Below are positions 44,456-52,742 of a stretch of 64,000 bases of DNA, one piece after another. A model generated the notes under the pieces. That model did no database searches. It was not told the origin of the DNA and saw only the letters and a list, made by a program, of their open reading frames with translations. Each line of letters begins with the position of its first letter. Positions within the stretch are counted from its first letter, which is position 1. Made by a program: the position numbers and the translations under genes. Origin of the DNA: UBA4717 sp045580165 (GTDB taxonomy: Bacteria; Bacillota; Clostridia; Oscillospirales; CAG-272); the NCBI GenBank assembly GCA_045580165.1, contig JAZNNG010000028.1, positions 1 to 64,000 on the forward strand. The letters run 5' to 3'.

Positions 44456-44704
44456 ATGCGTCTTGACAAGTTTTTAAAGGTGTCGCGAATAATCAAAAGG
44501 CGCACGGTCGCCAACGATGCCTGCGACGCGGAGCACGTCACCGTTAACGGAAGACGCGCCAAGGCGTCATACGATGTCAAAGAAAACGACGTAATCGAGA
44601 TACGATTCGGAGAGAAAACTCTCCGAATTCGTGTTCTTGATGTCCGTGAGACCGTGGCAAAAAGCGATGCAGCCTCACTTTATGAGGTCCTGACTCACGA
44701 GTAA
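44456..44704 (+). CDS. S4-domain RNA-binding protein (YabO/RqcP family)
   Basis: An 82-aa Hsp15-like protein: MRLDKFLKVSRIIKRRTVANDACDAEHVTVNGRRAKASYDV is a single S4 domain. In Bacillus the equivalent (YabO, also called RqcP) binds stalled 50S subunits and helps RqcH add alanine tails in ribosome quality control. Located between hup and yabP as in other spore formers. Confidence 0.92.
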   Translation: MRLDKFLKVSRIIKRRTVANDACDAEHVTVNGRRAKASYDVKENDVIEIRFGEKTLRIRVLDVRETVAKSDAASLYEVLTHE

Positions 44705-44707
44705 AAG

Positions 44708-44736
44708 TAATATCAAGACTTCTGTTCGCATAAGAT
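44708..44736 (+). promoter_or_regulatory. Candidate sigma-E (mother-cell) promoter of yabP-yabQ
   Basis: TAATATC (44708-44714), 14-bp spacer, CATAAGAT (44729-44736). This resembles the sigma-E consensus (-35 ATATT-like, -10 CATACAAT-like), and yabP and yabQ belong to the sigma-E regulon in Bacillus. It lies 34 bp before the yabP start. Confidence 0.5.
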
Positions 44737-44769
44737 TAAATCAAGAAAATACGAACGGAGCAGGGTATT

Positions 44770-45042
44770 ATGGAGAACAGTGAAGCGCGTGAGCACGAGG
44801 TGAGGCTAAAGACTCGTACAGAGCTTATAATAAGCGGAGTAGAAGACGTTCTCGGATTTGACGAGAGCGCGCTCGCAGTCAAAACCGTTATGGGCATACT
44901 GAACATCGAAGGCAGCGGCTTGCATATATCGAGGCTTGACGTTGACACGGGGATACTCTCGGTGTCGGGCAAGGTGGATTCGCTTTATTATACGGAACCT
45001 ACCGTAAAGCGCGGAGGTCTGTTTAAGAGGGCGGCAGGCTGA
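44770..45042 (+). CDS. yabP: Sporulation protein YabP
   Basis: A 90-aa YabP/YqfC-family protein: LKTRTELIISGVEDVLGFDESALAVKTVMGILNIEGSGLHISRLDVDTGILSVSGKVDSLYY is the family core. In Bacillus YabP and YabQ are needed for spore cortex formation. Its stop and the yabQ start overlap by one base (TGATG). Confidence 0.94.
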   Translation: MENSEAREHEVRLKTRTELIISGVEDVLGFDESALAVKTVMGILNIEGSGLHISRLDVDTGILSVSGKVDSLYYTEPTVKRGGLFKRAAG

Positions 45043-45845
45043 TGGCATTTGACGTATCGCTGTATGAGCAGACGGCTTTGTTTGTTTATGCGGTGCTTGT
45101 CGGTGCGCTTATCGGCGCGATCTACGATGCTTTCAGAGTTGTTCGGATAGCATTGACAATGGGACGCGGTACACAGTCGAGAGTGCGCTTTGAACGTATA
45201 GAGACTCTTATTCTGCGTATGCGTTCACAGAGTAACGTTGTCCGCGGAAAGTGCTTGAACGGCATTGAAGCGCGGTTTGACTTTGTCGTGGTGTTTGTAT
45301 GCGACGTTTTGTTTTTTCTTGCAACCTCTGTTGTGAGCGTCGTGTTTTTGTATCAGGCAAATTACGGTCAGCCGAGACTTTATGTGTTTGTTTCGGTGAT
45401 TCTCGGATTCGCGGCGTACTATAACACGGTAGGCAGAACAATTGCGTTCACCTCGGGAGTTATAATCTCTCTGTTCAGACTCGCCTCGGCATTTTTGATT
45501 TACAGGTTGGTTACTCCTTTAATAAAAGTAACGTGCAGGACAATATCGGTACCTGTTGAAACCCTTAAACTAAAAAATGTAACCGACAGATCGGAGGCTT
45601 TTGCAAATAGACTTGCAGCTCTGTCGGAAAAATTATTCGGATACTCGTGTGAAGCAAGTAAAAAGGAGGACGGTTATGAAAACGGGCGCGAAAAAAATCG
45701 GCATTACAGCAAAGATAGTGATCGCGGTCGCGGTGCTTTTTTGCATCGTAAAGATCGTCAGCTACAGAATCGAGTATTCGCATCAGAAGGCTTATCAGGA
45801 AACGCTCAGAGAAGAGATAGAATATTATTCCGCAGAGGTCGATGA
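45042..45845 (+). CDS. yabQ: Spore cortex protein YabQ with out-of-frame C-terminal overlap
   Basis: A polytopic membrane protein needed for cortex assembly in Bacillus. The N-terminal part (about residues 1-170) has four or five hydrophobic helices and typical YabQ phrases (FVYAVLVGALIGAIYDAFRVVRIA). The frame stays open for 170 nt into divIC, giving a hydrophilic Arg/Lys/Glu-rich tail (from about residue 211) that is simply divIC read in another frame. Either an ancestral stop was lost or the tail is real; the conserved part clearly ends before the overlap. It is translationally coupled to yabP. Confidence 0.88.
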   Translation: MAFDVSLYEQTALFVYAVLVGALIGAIYDAFRVVRIALTMGRGTQSRVRFERIETLILRMRSQSNVVRGKCLNGIEARFDFVVVFVCDVLFFLATSVVSVVFLYQANYGQPRLYVFVSVILGFAAYYNTVGRTIAFTSGVIISLFRLASAFLIYRLVTPLIKVTCRTISVPVETLKLKNVTDRSEAFANRLAALSEKLFGYSCEASKKEDGYENGREKNRHYSKDSDRGRGAFLHRKDRQLQNRVFASEGLSGNAQRRDRILFRRGR

Positions 45846-45954
45846 GCTTGAGAACAGGTGTAACGCTCCCTTCGATAAGGAGTATATAATAAGCGTTGCC
45901 AAAGAAAAACTTGATTATTGTTTCCCTGAAGAAGTGTTTTTTATTGTAAACTGA
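45676..45954 (+). CDS. Septum formation initiator DivIC/FtsB family
   Basis: A 92-aa bitopic division protein: short N-terminus, one membrane helix (about 12-27, AKIVIAVAVLFCIVKIV), then a coiled coil (residues 32-60) and a C-terminal DKEYIISVAKEKLDYCFPEEVFFIV that matches the family ending. AAGGAGGA lies 5 nt before the ATG, inside yabQ. It acts with FtsL and DivIB in the divisome. Last gene of the yab cluster as in Bacillus. Confidence 0.9.
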   Translation: MKTGAKKIGITAKIVIAVAVLFCIVKIVSYRIEYSHQKAYQETLREEIEYYSAEVDELENRCNAPFDKEYIISVAKEKLDYCFPEEVFFIVN

Positions 45955-45961
45955 TCCAAGT

Positions 45962-46007
45962 GCTGTATATGTAAGGAATCCTTCTTGCATATACGGCTTT
46001 TATTTTT
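45962..46007 (+). terminator. Terminator after divIC
   Basis: GCTGTATATG pairs with CATATACGGC, with a smaller inner AAGGA/TCCTT stem, followed by TTTTATTTTT. It starts 8 bp after the divIC stop. Confidence 0.8.
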
Positions 46008-46053
46008 GGAAAATGACTTTGCGTCGCCGACACACGGCGAAACGGAGATTTAT

Positions 46054-46896
46054 ATGAGAGAAATAAGCGAAAAGCAAATAAGCGATACGGTGAGAGGGCT
46101 GTTTATCTCTGCTTGCTATAAGCTGCCCGATGACACGGAGGAGCTTGTGCGCGGCGCGGCAGCTCACGAAACCAATCCTCTTGCAAAAGGTATACTGAAA
46201 AGTATGGGGGATAATTTAGATGCCGCAGACGCTCTTAACGTACCGATATGTCAGGATACCGGAATGGCGGTGGTCTTCGCCGAGGTGGGCACCGACGTGC
46301 ATATAGTCGGTGACTTTGAAGAAGCTGTAAACGACGGCGTCAGACGCGCCTATGACGAGGGATATCTTCGTAAATCCGTAGTCAGATGCCCTCTTTACGA
46401 CAGAGTGAATACGAACGACAATACTCCCGCTATCATACATACAAGACTCGTTAAAGGCGATAGAATAAAGCTTGTTGCCGCACCCAAGGGCTTTGGCAGT
46501 GAAAATATGAGCAGGATCAAAATGTTCACTCCGTCAGCAACCGAGCAGGATATTATAGACTTCGTGGTAGAAACGGTAAACGTGGCAGGTAGCAACCCCT
46601 GTCCTCCCGTAGTGGTGGGAGTTGGTATCGGCGGTACGTTTGAATATGCGGCGTATCTTGCAAAGAAGGCGCTTGCAAGGGACGTATCATCGGTTACCGA
46701 AAACCCCAAGTACGCAGAGCTTGAAGAAAAGCTCCTCAAAAAGATCAATAAGCTTGATATAGGGCCGCAGGGCTTTGGCGGTGACACGACTGCGCTTGCG
46801 GTCAAAATAGAGTGGTATCCCACGCATATAGCGGGACTTCCCGTAGCGGTAAATATAAATTGCCACGTGGCAAGACATAAGGAAGCAGTAATATAA
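46054..46896 (+). CDS. Class I fumarate hydratase/tartrate dehydratase alpha subunit
   Basis: The catalytic alpha part of an iron-sulfur hydro-lyase (fumarate to malate, or L-tartrate dehydration). 280 aa: LNVPICQDTGMAVVFAEVG (C66 a likely cluster ligand), RCPLYDRVNTNDNTPAIIH, KGFGSENMSRIKMF, GSNPCPPVVVGVGIGG and the closing NINCHVARH. The ATG at 46054 follows CGGAGA; the frame open back to 45985 covers the preceding terminator. The usual beta-subunit gene does not follow, so its partner must be elsewhere or lost. Confidence 0.9.
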   Translation: MREISEKQISDTVRGLFISACYKLPDDTEELVRGAAAHETNPLAKGILKSMGDNLDAADALNVPICQDTGMAVVFAEVGTDVHIVGDFEEAVNDGVRRAYDEGYLRKSVVRCPLYDRVNTNDNTPAIIHTRLVKGDRIKLVAAPKGFGSENMSRIKMFTPSATEQDIIDFVVETVNVAGSNPCPPVVVGVGIGGTFEYAAYLAKKALARDVSSVTENPKYAELEEKLLKKINKLDIGPQGFGGDTTALAVKIEWYPTHIAGLPVAVNINCHVARHKEAVI

Positions 46897-46897
46897 A

Positions 46898-48244
46898 ATG
46901 AAAAACAAAATTTTTGCGGCACTTGCCGTAATTGTTGTATTTGGACTTGCCGTAGCGCTTGTGCTTACATCGTTAAGTTTGAAAAAAGAAGAAGAGAACA
47001 CGAATACCCTAACGTCAGAGCTAAGTGCGGCAAAAGAAAGCATATCTGAGCTTGGTAACGAGCTTGACTTTACAAAGAGTGAGAATACAAAGCTGCTTGC
47101 AGACCTCAAGGCAGGTGGCGAATTTTACGAGGGTAAAATTTCCGACCTCGAAGCCGCGCTTGCCGAGAAAACCGCGCTTTCAGACAAGCTGTCGCTTGAA
47201 ATGGAAAAGCGCCGCAAGCAAAAGGGACTTGACTTTGCTTCGATAAAAAATGCTCTTGAGGATATGGAAGGATATATAGAGGACAAAACTCCTCTCGTAC
47301 GCGTGAAGCTTACTGAGGAGGAGCTTGAAAAGCTCAAGAGCAAGGCGGACGACGGAAGTGATATAGCAGATCACGTTTGGGTCGACGCCGCGAAGTACGT
47401 GGATGAAGCAAAGGAAAAGCTTGGCGAGAGGTATGACACCGATATGTCGCTGTCCGAGCTTTTGAAGGGCGTAGAGCAGGACGTAGAGGCGCCTACTATT
47501 GCAGTTTATTACGAGGACTTGGTCACAGGATACAAGTATGCGTATAACGGCGATGTGGTCTTTGACGCGGCAAGCGTAATGAAGGCGCCGTATATAACCG
47601 CAGTATTAGAAGCCTGCACGGAATACAAGAACGGCAACATAAAGCCGGATGCCAAGGATGAAAGGTACAGCGCTGAAAATCTTGCCGAAATGTTCAACCT
47701 CAATAAGAGTATAGTTCTTGACGAGGAGAATACCAACGTGAACGGCTCCGGAGTGCTTAAGGACAAGCCTCTCGGCACGGAGGTGGAGTTCACAGAGCTC
47801 TTTACCTTCGCGCTCAAGAACAGTGATAATATTGCCTTCAGACTTATAAAAAAGAACTTCACTAATAAGTGGTACTACGACTTCGCGCGTGAGCACGGAG
47901 TGAAATCGCCTCTTACCTACGAAATGAATCTTACCGCAAACGAGGCAGGCAAGCTCTTTAAGGAGATATACTACTTCACGGTTGAAAACGAGGAGTATGG
48001 CGAGATAGTGAGAGAAGCACTTTCGGATTCGGCACACTCAGTATTGTCAAAGAGTGTTTTGCCGAATTCCATACATAAATACGGTTGGGACGAGAACGCG
48101 TATCACGACGCGGCGATCGTCTACGGCGACAGACCATACGTAGCAATAGTTTTTACAAACATTGATTCGGGTGGAACTAAGGCGGATGCATACATAAGAG
48201 AAATTTTCAAAAAGATCGCGGCATTTCATAACAGTCTCGCGTAA
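46898..48244 (+). CDS. Membrane-anchored serine hydrolase, class A beta-lactamase-like
   Basis: A 448-aa protein. An N-terminal membrane helix (about 5-27) is followed by a long coiled coil (30-110), then a hydrolase domain from about 195: S226-V-M-K229 (SxxK), S309-D-N311 (SDN) and H393-K-Y-G396 where KTG is expected. It resembles class A beta-lactamase/transpeptidase folds, but the Glu166 region is not clear and KYG replaces KTG, so it may be a cell-wall peptidase or inactive sensor rather than a resistance enzyme. Starts 2 bp after the fumarase gene. Confidence 0.78.
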   Translation: MKNKIFAALAVIVVFGLAVALVLTSLSLKKEEENTNTLTSELSAAKESISELGNELDFTKSENTKLLADLKAGGEFYEGKISDLEAALAEKTALSDKLSLEMEKRRKQKGLDFASIKNALEDMEGYIEDKTPLVRVKLTEEELEKLKSKADDGSDIADHVWVDAAKYVDEAKEKLGERYDTDMSLSELLKGVEQDVEAPTIAVYYEDLVTGYKYAYNGDVVFDAASVMKAPYITAVLEACTEYKNGNIKPDAKDERYSAENLAEMFNLNKSIVLDEENTNVNGSGVLKDKPLGTEVEFTELFTFALKNSDNIAFRLIKKNFTNKWYYDFAREHGVKSPLTYEMNLTANEAGKLFKEIYYFTVENEEYGEIVREALSDSAHSVLSKSVLPNSIHKYGWDENAYHDAAIVYGDRPYVAIVFTNIDSGGTKADAYIREIFKKIAAFHNSLA

Positions 48245-48292
48245 TACGTTGGGATCAATCGGGCATAATAATAAAAAATGCTCGGAGGGGTT

Positions 48293-48400
48293 ATGAAAAA
48301 GAGAAGTGATTTCAAAAGCGCGTTTTATATTTCGCTCGCGGTATTTACTGTGGCGGCTATCATAGTCGGGAATATCATAGTGAGTACGGTGAGGTTTTAG
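48293..48400 (+). CDS. Small single-pass membrane protein (35 aa)
   Basis: ATG shortly after a strong GGAGGGG encodes MKKRSDFKSAFYISLAVFTV followed by more hydrophobic residues and a short basic end (STVRF). A positively charged N-terminus and a single hydrophobic stretch of about 20 residues predict one membrane helix. No family is recognised. It lies in the 174-bp gap between the serine hydrolase and the rsuA-like gene. Confidence 0.6.
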   Translation: MKKRSDFKSAFYISLAVFTVAAIIVGNIIVSTVRF

Positions 48401-48418
48401 ATTAAGCGGAGTTTTCTT

Positions 48419-49120
48419 ATGAGAATAGACAAAATATTGACAACGGTTGGAGTCGCAAGCAGACGTGACGCCGCAAACGCGGCAAAAAGGGGAGAGATAA
48501 CCGTAAACGGTGTCGTAGTGCGCCGCACGGATATACATATCGACCCGGAGCGTGACACTCTGACCTATCGCGGTGAGAAAATAATATACAAGGAGTTCGT
48601 GTATCTCCTTCTCAATAAGCCCGAGGGCTACGTCAGCGCAACCGATGACCCAAGAGAGAGGACCGTGCTTGACCTTGTGCCCGAAAAGTACAGAAGGCTC
48701 GGACTGTTTCCGTGCGGACGGCTTGATAAAAACACTTTTGGACTCGTGATACTAACCAATGACGGAGAGGGCGCGCACAGAGTTCTTTCACCAAAGCATC
48801 ACGTTGAAAAGAGGTACCGCTTTGAGTGTGAGTCACCCGTGAGCAAAGAGGATTCGGCAAGACTCCGGAGTGGCATAACGCTTGACGACGGTTACGTAAC
48901 GAAGGACGCAATACTTGAGCTTGACCCTGAGCGTCAAAGCGGAGTTATAACTCTCACAGAGGGGAAATACCATCAGATAAAGCGGATGTTTACCGCAATA
49001 GATAATAAAATAACCTATCTGGAACGTATCAGCTTCGGCGGTATAGTACTCGACCCCGTGCTCGACAGAGGAGAGTGGAGAGAGCTTACCCCCGAGGAAG
49101 AAACCATATTCAAAAAATAA
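48419..49120 (+). CDS. Pseudouridine synthase, RsuA/RluB family
   Basis: Modifies uridine in rRNA, most likely 16S. 233 aa: N-terminal S4 domain (MRIDKILTTVGVASRRDAANAAKRGEITVNGVVV), then LLNKPEGYVSATDD, the catalytic-Asp motif GRLDKNTFGLVILTNDG, and EGKYHQIKRMF. Small size and domain order fit RsuA-type enzymes. Confidence 0.93.
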   Translation: MRIDKILTTVGVASRRDAANAAKRGEITVNGVVVRRTDIHIDPERDTLTYRGEKIIYKEFVYLLLNKPEGYVSATDDPRERTVLDLVPEKYRRLGLFPCGRLDKNTFGLVILTNDGEGAHRVLSPKHHVEKRYRFECESPVSKEDSARLRSGITLDDGYVTKDAILELDPERQSGVITLTEGKYHQIKRMFTAIDNKITYLERISFGGIVLDPVLDRGEWRELTPEEETIFKK

Positions 49121-49147
49121 GCATTTATCACCGAAAGGAAAAAAGCA

Positions 49148-51298
49148 ATGGACATTTTGAAAAAGCTTGCAGAGGAGCTTGGACTGAAGGACGAGCAGGT
49201 TGAAAGGACGGTCGCCCTTATTGATGACGGAAATACTATCCCGTTTATCGCAAGATACAGAAAAGAGGTTACGGGATCGCTCAGCGACGAAGTGCTCCGA
49301 GATCTGTTTGACAGACTTACGTACTTAAGAAACCTCGAGGCGCGTAAAGCCGAGGTTATTGCATCCATAACAGAGCAGGGTAAAATGACCGACGAAATTG
49401 CCGAGGCAATAGACGCGGCTCAGATACTTGCCGAGGTAGAGGACATTTACAGACCCTTCAAGCCAAAGCGGCGTACAAGAGCATCGATAGCAAGGGAAAG
49501 AGGTCTTGAGCCTCTCGCTGAAGCCCTTATGCTTATGCAAAAAGAATATTCACCCACGCTTGACGAGCTTGCGGCATCACTCGTTGACGCCGAAAAGGGC
49601 GTGGAAACTGCGGCAGACGCATTTGCCGGCGCCTGCGATATTATTGCAGAGAATATCTCCGATAACGCCGATTACAGAAAAGAAATCAGAGAAATGACTT
49701 GGGATTTCGGCGTGATTACCTCGAAAGCGGCTAAAGACGAGGATTCGGTCTACTCAATGTACTACGAGTACTCCGAGGGCGTAAAGAGTATTGCCGACCA
49801 CAGAGTACTCGCGCTTAACCGCGGAGAAAAGGAAGAATTCCTTAAGGTTTCGGTGGACATTTCCGCCGAGGTTGTGCTCAACTACCTTCTCTATACGGTA
49901 ATAACCGATTATCAGAGCCCTGCGGCAAAATACGTGCGCTTTGCAGTTGTCGACAGCTATCAAAGACTCATTGCGCCGTCTATTGAAAACGAAATACGCT
50001 CAATGCTATTTGACCGTGCGGGAGAGGGAGCTATAAAGCTCTTCTCCGACAACCTCAAGCATCTTCTTATGCAGCCGCCCGTAAAAGGGAAGTGCGTTCT
50101 CGGACTTGACCCCGGTTACAGAACGGGCTGTAAGCTTGCGGTGGTCGACAAGACGGGTAAGGTGCTTGACACGGGAGTTATCTACCCCCACAAGCCCCAG
50201 GAGAGAATTGAGGAGAGTGCGAAGATAGTAAAGCGACTCATAAATACGTGGAAGGTCGAGCTTATCGCGATCGGAAACGGTACGGCATCAAAGGAGAGCG
50301 AGATATTTATTGCTAATATCCTGAAGGAGCTTGCGGGCGATATCCACTATGCTATGGTAAGCGAGGCGGGCGCGTCAGTTTATTCCGCGTCCAAGCTGGC
50401 GACCGACGAGTTCCCGGACTTTGACGTTACGCAGAGAAGTGCGGTGTCGATTGCCCGCAGACTTCAGGACCCCCTTGCAGAGCTTGTAAAGATAGACCCG
50501 AAGTCGATAGGTGTCGGACAGTATCAGCACGATATGAAGCCCGCAAGACTTGACGAATCCCTCACGGGCGTTGTTGAGGACTGTGTTAACAGTGTAGGCG
50601 TTGACGTGAATACCGCGTCGCATTCACTTCTTTCCTATATCGCGGGAATTAACGCAACGAGCGCTAAGAATATAGTTAAATACAGAGAGGAAAACGGCGA
50701 ATTTAAGTCGAGAAGCGAGATACTCAAGGTGCCCAGAATAGGCGCAAAGGCATACGAGCAGTGCGCTGGCTTCCTCAGAGTGCCATCGTCCAAGAAGATA
50801 CTCGATAATACGGGTGTACACCCCGAATCCTACGAGGCGGCGGAAAAGCTCCTTGATATGTTCGGCTATACATTAAAGGATGTTGCCGAAAACAAGCTTG
50901 CAGGCATTAAGGATAAGGTAACGGCGGTAGGACTTTCCAAGGTTTCCTCAGAGCTTGGAATAGGCGAGCCGACACTTGCCGATATCATATCCGAGCTTGA
51001 AAAGCCGGGACGCGACGTGCGTGATTCGCTCCCTGCGCCCATACTCCGTGACGACGTTATGGATATGGAGGACTTAAAGCCGGGAATGAAGTTCAAGGGC
51101 ACCGTCAGAAACGTTATCGACTTCGGCGCGTTTGTGGATATAGGCGTGCATCAGGACGGACTTGTTCATATCTCCGAGATTTCAAACAAGTTTATAAAGC
51201 ATCCGTCCGAGGTGCTTTCCGTCGGTGATATCGTTGACGTGACCGTTAAGGACGTGGACCTCAAGAAAAAGAGAATATCGCTCACTATGAAAAGATAA
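49148..51298 (+). CDS. tex: Tex-family RNA-binding protein
   Basis: A 716-aa cytoplasmic nucleic-acid-binding protein implicated in transcription and decay. Order: helical N-terminus (DGNTIPFIARYRKEVTGSLSDE), YqgF-like domain around 320-450 (KCVLGLDPGYRTGCKLAVVD), helix-hairpin-helix region (NATSAKNIVKYREENGEFKSRSEILKVPRIGAKAYEQCAGFLR), and a C-terminal S1 domain (last 70 residues, GTVRNVIDFGAFVDIGVHQDGLVHIS). AAAGGA before the ATG. Monocistronic in appearance. Confidence 0.96.
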   Translation: MDILKKLAEELGLKDEQVERTVALIDDGNTIPFIARYRKEVTGSLSDEVLRDLFDRLTYLRNLEARKAEVIASITEQGKMTDEIAEAIDAAQILAEVEDIYRPFKPKRRTRASIARERGLEPLAEALMLMQKEYSPTLDELAASLVDAEKGVETAADAFAGACDIIAENISDNADYRKEIREMTWDFGVITSKAAKDEDSVYSMYYEYSEGVKSIADHRVLALNRGEKEEFLKVSVDISAEVVLNYLLYTVITDYQSPAAKYVRFAVVDSYQRLIAPSIENEIRSMLFDRAGEGAIKLFSDNLKHLLMQPPVKGKCVLGLDPGYRTGCKLAVVDKTGKVLDTGVIYPHKPQERIEESAKIVKRLINTWKVELIAIGNGTASKESEIFIANILKELAGDIHYAMVSEAGASVYSASKLATDEFPDFDVTQRSAVSIARRLQDPLAELVKIDPKSIGVGQYQHDMKPARLDESLTGVVEDCVNSVGVDVNTASHSLLSYIAGINATSAKNIVKYREENGEFKSRSEILKVPRIGAKAYEQCAGFLRVPSSKKILDNTGVHPESYEAAEKLLDMFGYTLKDVAENKLAGIKDKVTAVGLSKVSSELGIGEPTLADIISELEKPGRDVRDSLPAPILRDDVMDMEDLKPGMKFKGTVRNVIDFGAFVDIGVHQDGLVHISEISNKFIKHPSEVLSVGDIVDVTVKDVDLKKKRISLTMKR

Positions 51299-51299
51299 T

Positions 51300-51319
51300 T
51301 TCTAATAAATTAGAATGCT
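51300..51319 (+). terminator. Possible weak terminator after tex
   Basis: TTCTAAT-AA-ATTAGAA followed by TGCTTTTTG. The stem is short and AT-rich; the rest of the 210-bp gap holds only the msmX promoter. Confidence 0.4.
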
Positions 51320-51411
51320 TTTTGCCCGGAACTACTCAAAGCGAGCAATTTATTATGAAATTTGTGACAAAATGCACAAAAAGGGGGACGTAAATTCGGG
51401 AGTAATGACAC

Positions 51412-51440
51412 TTCCAATTTTGTGGTTTTTTTGCTATAAT
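51412..51440 (+). promoter_or_regulatory. Promoter of the sugar ABC ATPase gene
   Basis: -35 TTCCAA (51412-51417), 17-bp spacer and an extended -10 TGCTATAAT (TATAAT at 51435-51440), about 70 bp before the start. Confidence 0.65.
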
Positions 51441-51510
51441 AATATGCGTAGAAAATTGAACTTTCAGCGGCAGGTCAACGACATCGCCGCTTAATACAGG
51501 AGGAATAAAA

Positions 51511-52626
51511 ATGGCAAGTCTTTCACTTAAGCACATTTACAAAAAGTATCCCGGCGGAGTAACGGCTGTATCCGACTTCTGCCTCGACATCAAGGATAAG
51601 GAATTTATCATCTTCGTAGGACCTTCCGGATGCGGTAAGTCCACAACACTTCGTATGATCGCAGGTCTTGAGGAGATCACAGAGGGTGAGCTCTTTATCG
51701 GCGACAAGCTCGTTAACGACGTAGCTCCTAAGGACAGAGACATCGCGATGGTGTTCCAGAACTATGCTCTTTATCCTCACATGAGCGTATTTGATAACAT
51801 GGCTTTCGGACTTAAGCTCCGTAAGACTCCCAAGGAAGAGATCAAGCGCAGAGTTGAAGAAGCAGCTCGTATCCTCGACATCACACACCTTCTCGACAGA
51901 AAGCCGAAGGCTCTCTCCGGAGGTCAGAAGCAGAGAGTTGCGCTCGGACGTGCAATCGTACGTAATCCTAAGGTATTCCTTCTCGACGAACCGCTTTCCA
52001 ACCTCGACGCTAAGCTTCGTGCAGCGATGAGAACAGAGCTTACCAAGATACATAACAAGCTCGGTACAACCTTTATCTACGTTACACACGACCAGGTAGA
52101 GGCTATGACAATGCCTACAAGAATCGTAGTTATGAAGGACGGTCTTATCCAGCAGGTTGACTCTCCTCAGAGACTTTACGATTTCCCCTGCAATATCTTC
52201 GTTGCAGGCTTTATCGGAACACCTCAGATGAACTTCATCAACTGTAATGTTGAAGCTCGCGGCGAGGAAGTATTCCTTACATTCGGCGAAAACGCTCTCA
52301 AGCTTCCCGCTGAAAAGGCACAGGATCCCGCGCTCAAGGAGTACATCGGTAAGGAAGTTGTTGCAGGTATCCGTCCCGAGTGTATCCACGACGAGCCTAT
52401 GTACCTCTCCAGCCTTGCTGATAGCGTAATCGAGGCTGACGTTGACGTAACAGAGCTTATGGGTGCTGAAATTTACCTCTACCTTAAGAGTGGAGAAGAA
52501 GTAAATATGATCGCTCGTGTATCTGCTCGTTCGACAACAAGAGCAGGCGACAAGATCAAGGTTGCTCTCGACGTTTCCAGAATCCACATCTTCGATAAGG
52601 ATACTGAGCGTTGCATCATTCACTAA
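51511..52626 (+). CDS. msmX: Multisugar ABC transporter ATPase (MsmX/UgpC type)
   Basis: Energises several carbohydrate importers. 371 aa: Walker A GPSGCGKST, Q-loop VFQNYALYPHMSV, signature LSGGQKQRVALGRA, Walker B VFLLDEPLSNLD, switch VTHDQVEAM, then a C-terminal regulatory OB/TOBE domain. No permease or binding-protein gene is adjacent, as for the shared ATPases MsmX of Bacillus and MsmK of Streptococcus. Codon use is strongly biased to favoured codons, implying high expression. It has its own promoter and terminator. Confidence 0.95.
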   Translation: MASLSLKHIYKKYPGGVTAVSDFCLDIKDKEFIIFVGPSGCGKSTTLRMIAGLEEITEGELFIGDKLVNDVAPKDRDIAMVFQNYALYPHMSVFDNMAFGLKLRKTPKEEIKRRVEEAARILDITHLLDRKPKALSGGQKQRVALGRAIVRNPKVFLLDEPLSNLDAKLRAAMRTELTKIHNKLGTTFIYVTHDQVEAMTMPTRIVVMKDGLIQQVDSPQRLYDFPCNIFVAGFIGTPQMNFINCNVEARGEEVFLTFGENALKLPAEKAQDPALKEYIGKEVVAGIRPECIHDEPMYLSSLADSVIEADVDVTELMGAEIYLYLKSGEEVNMIARVSARSTTRAGDKIKVALDVSRIHIFDKDTERCIIH

Positions 52627-52634
52627 GATAAATC

Positions 52635-52667
52635 AAAACACCGCTGACGAGTCAGCGGTGTTTTTTT
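52635..52667. terminator. Terminator after msmX
   Basis: Stem AAAACACCGCTGAC with complement around GA, then seven T. It starts 8 bp after the stop and probably also serves the convergent HTH-TPR gene. Confidence 0.9.
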
Positions 52668-52742
52668 ATGCATAAAAAACGGCACATCTAAAGTACGTAT
52701 TTTACTGTATTTGTAAGCACAAATGCCAAAACAACAAAACTA

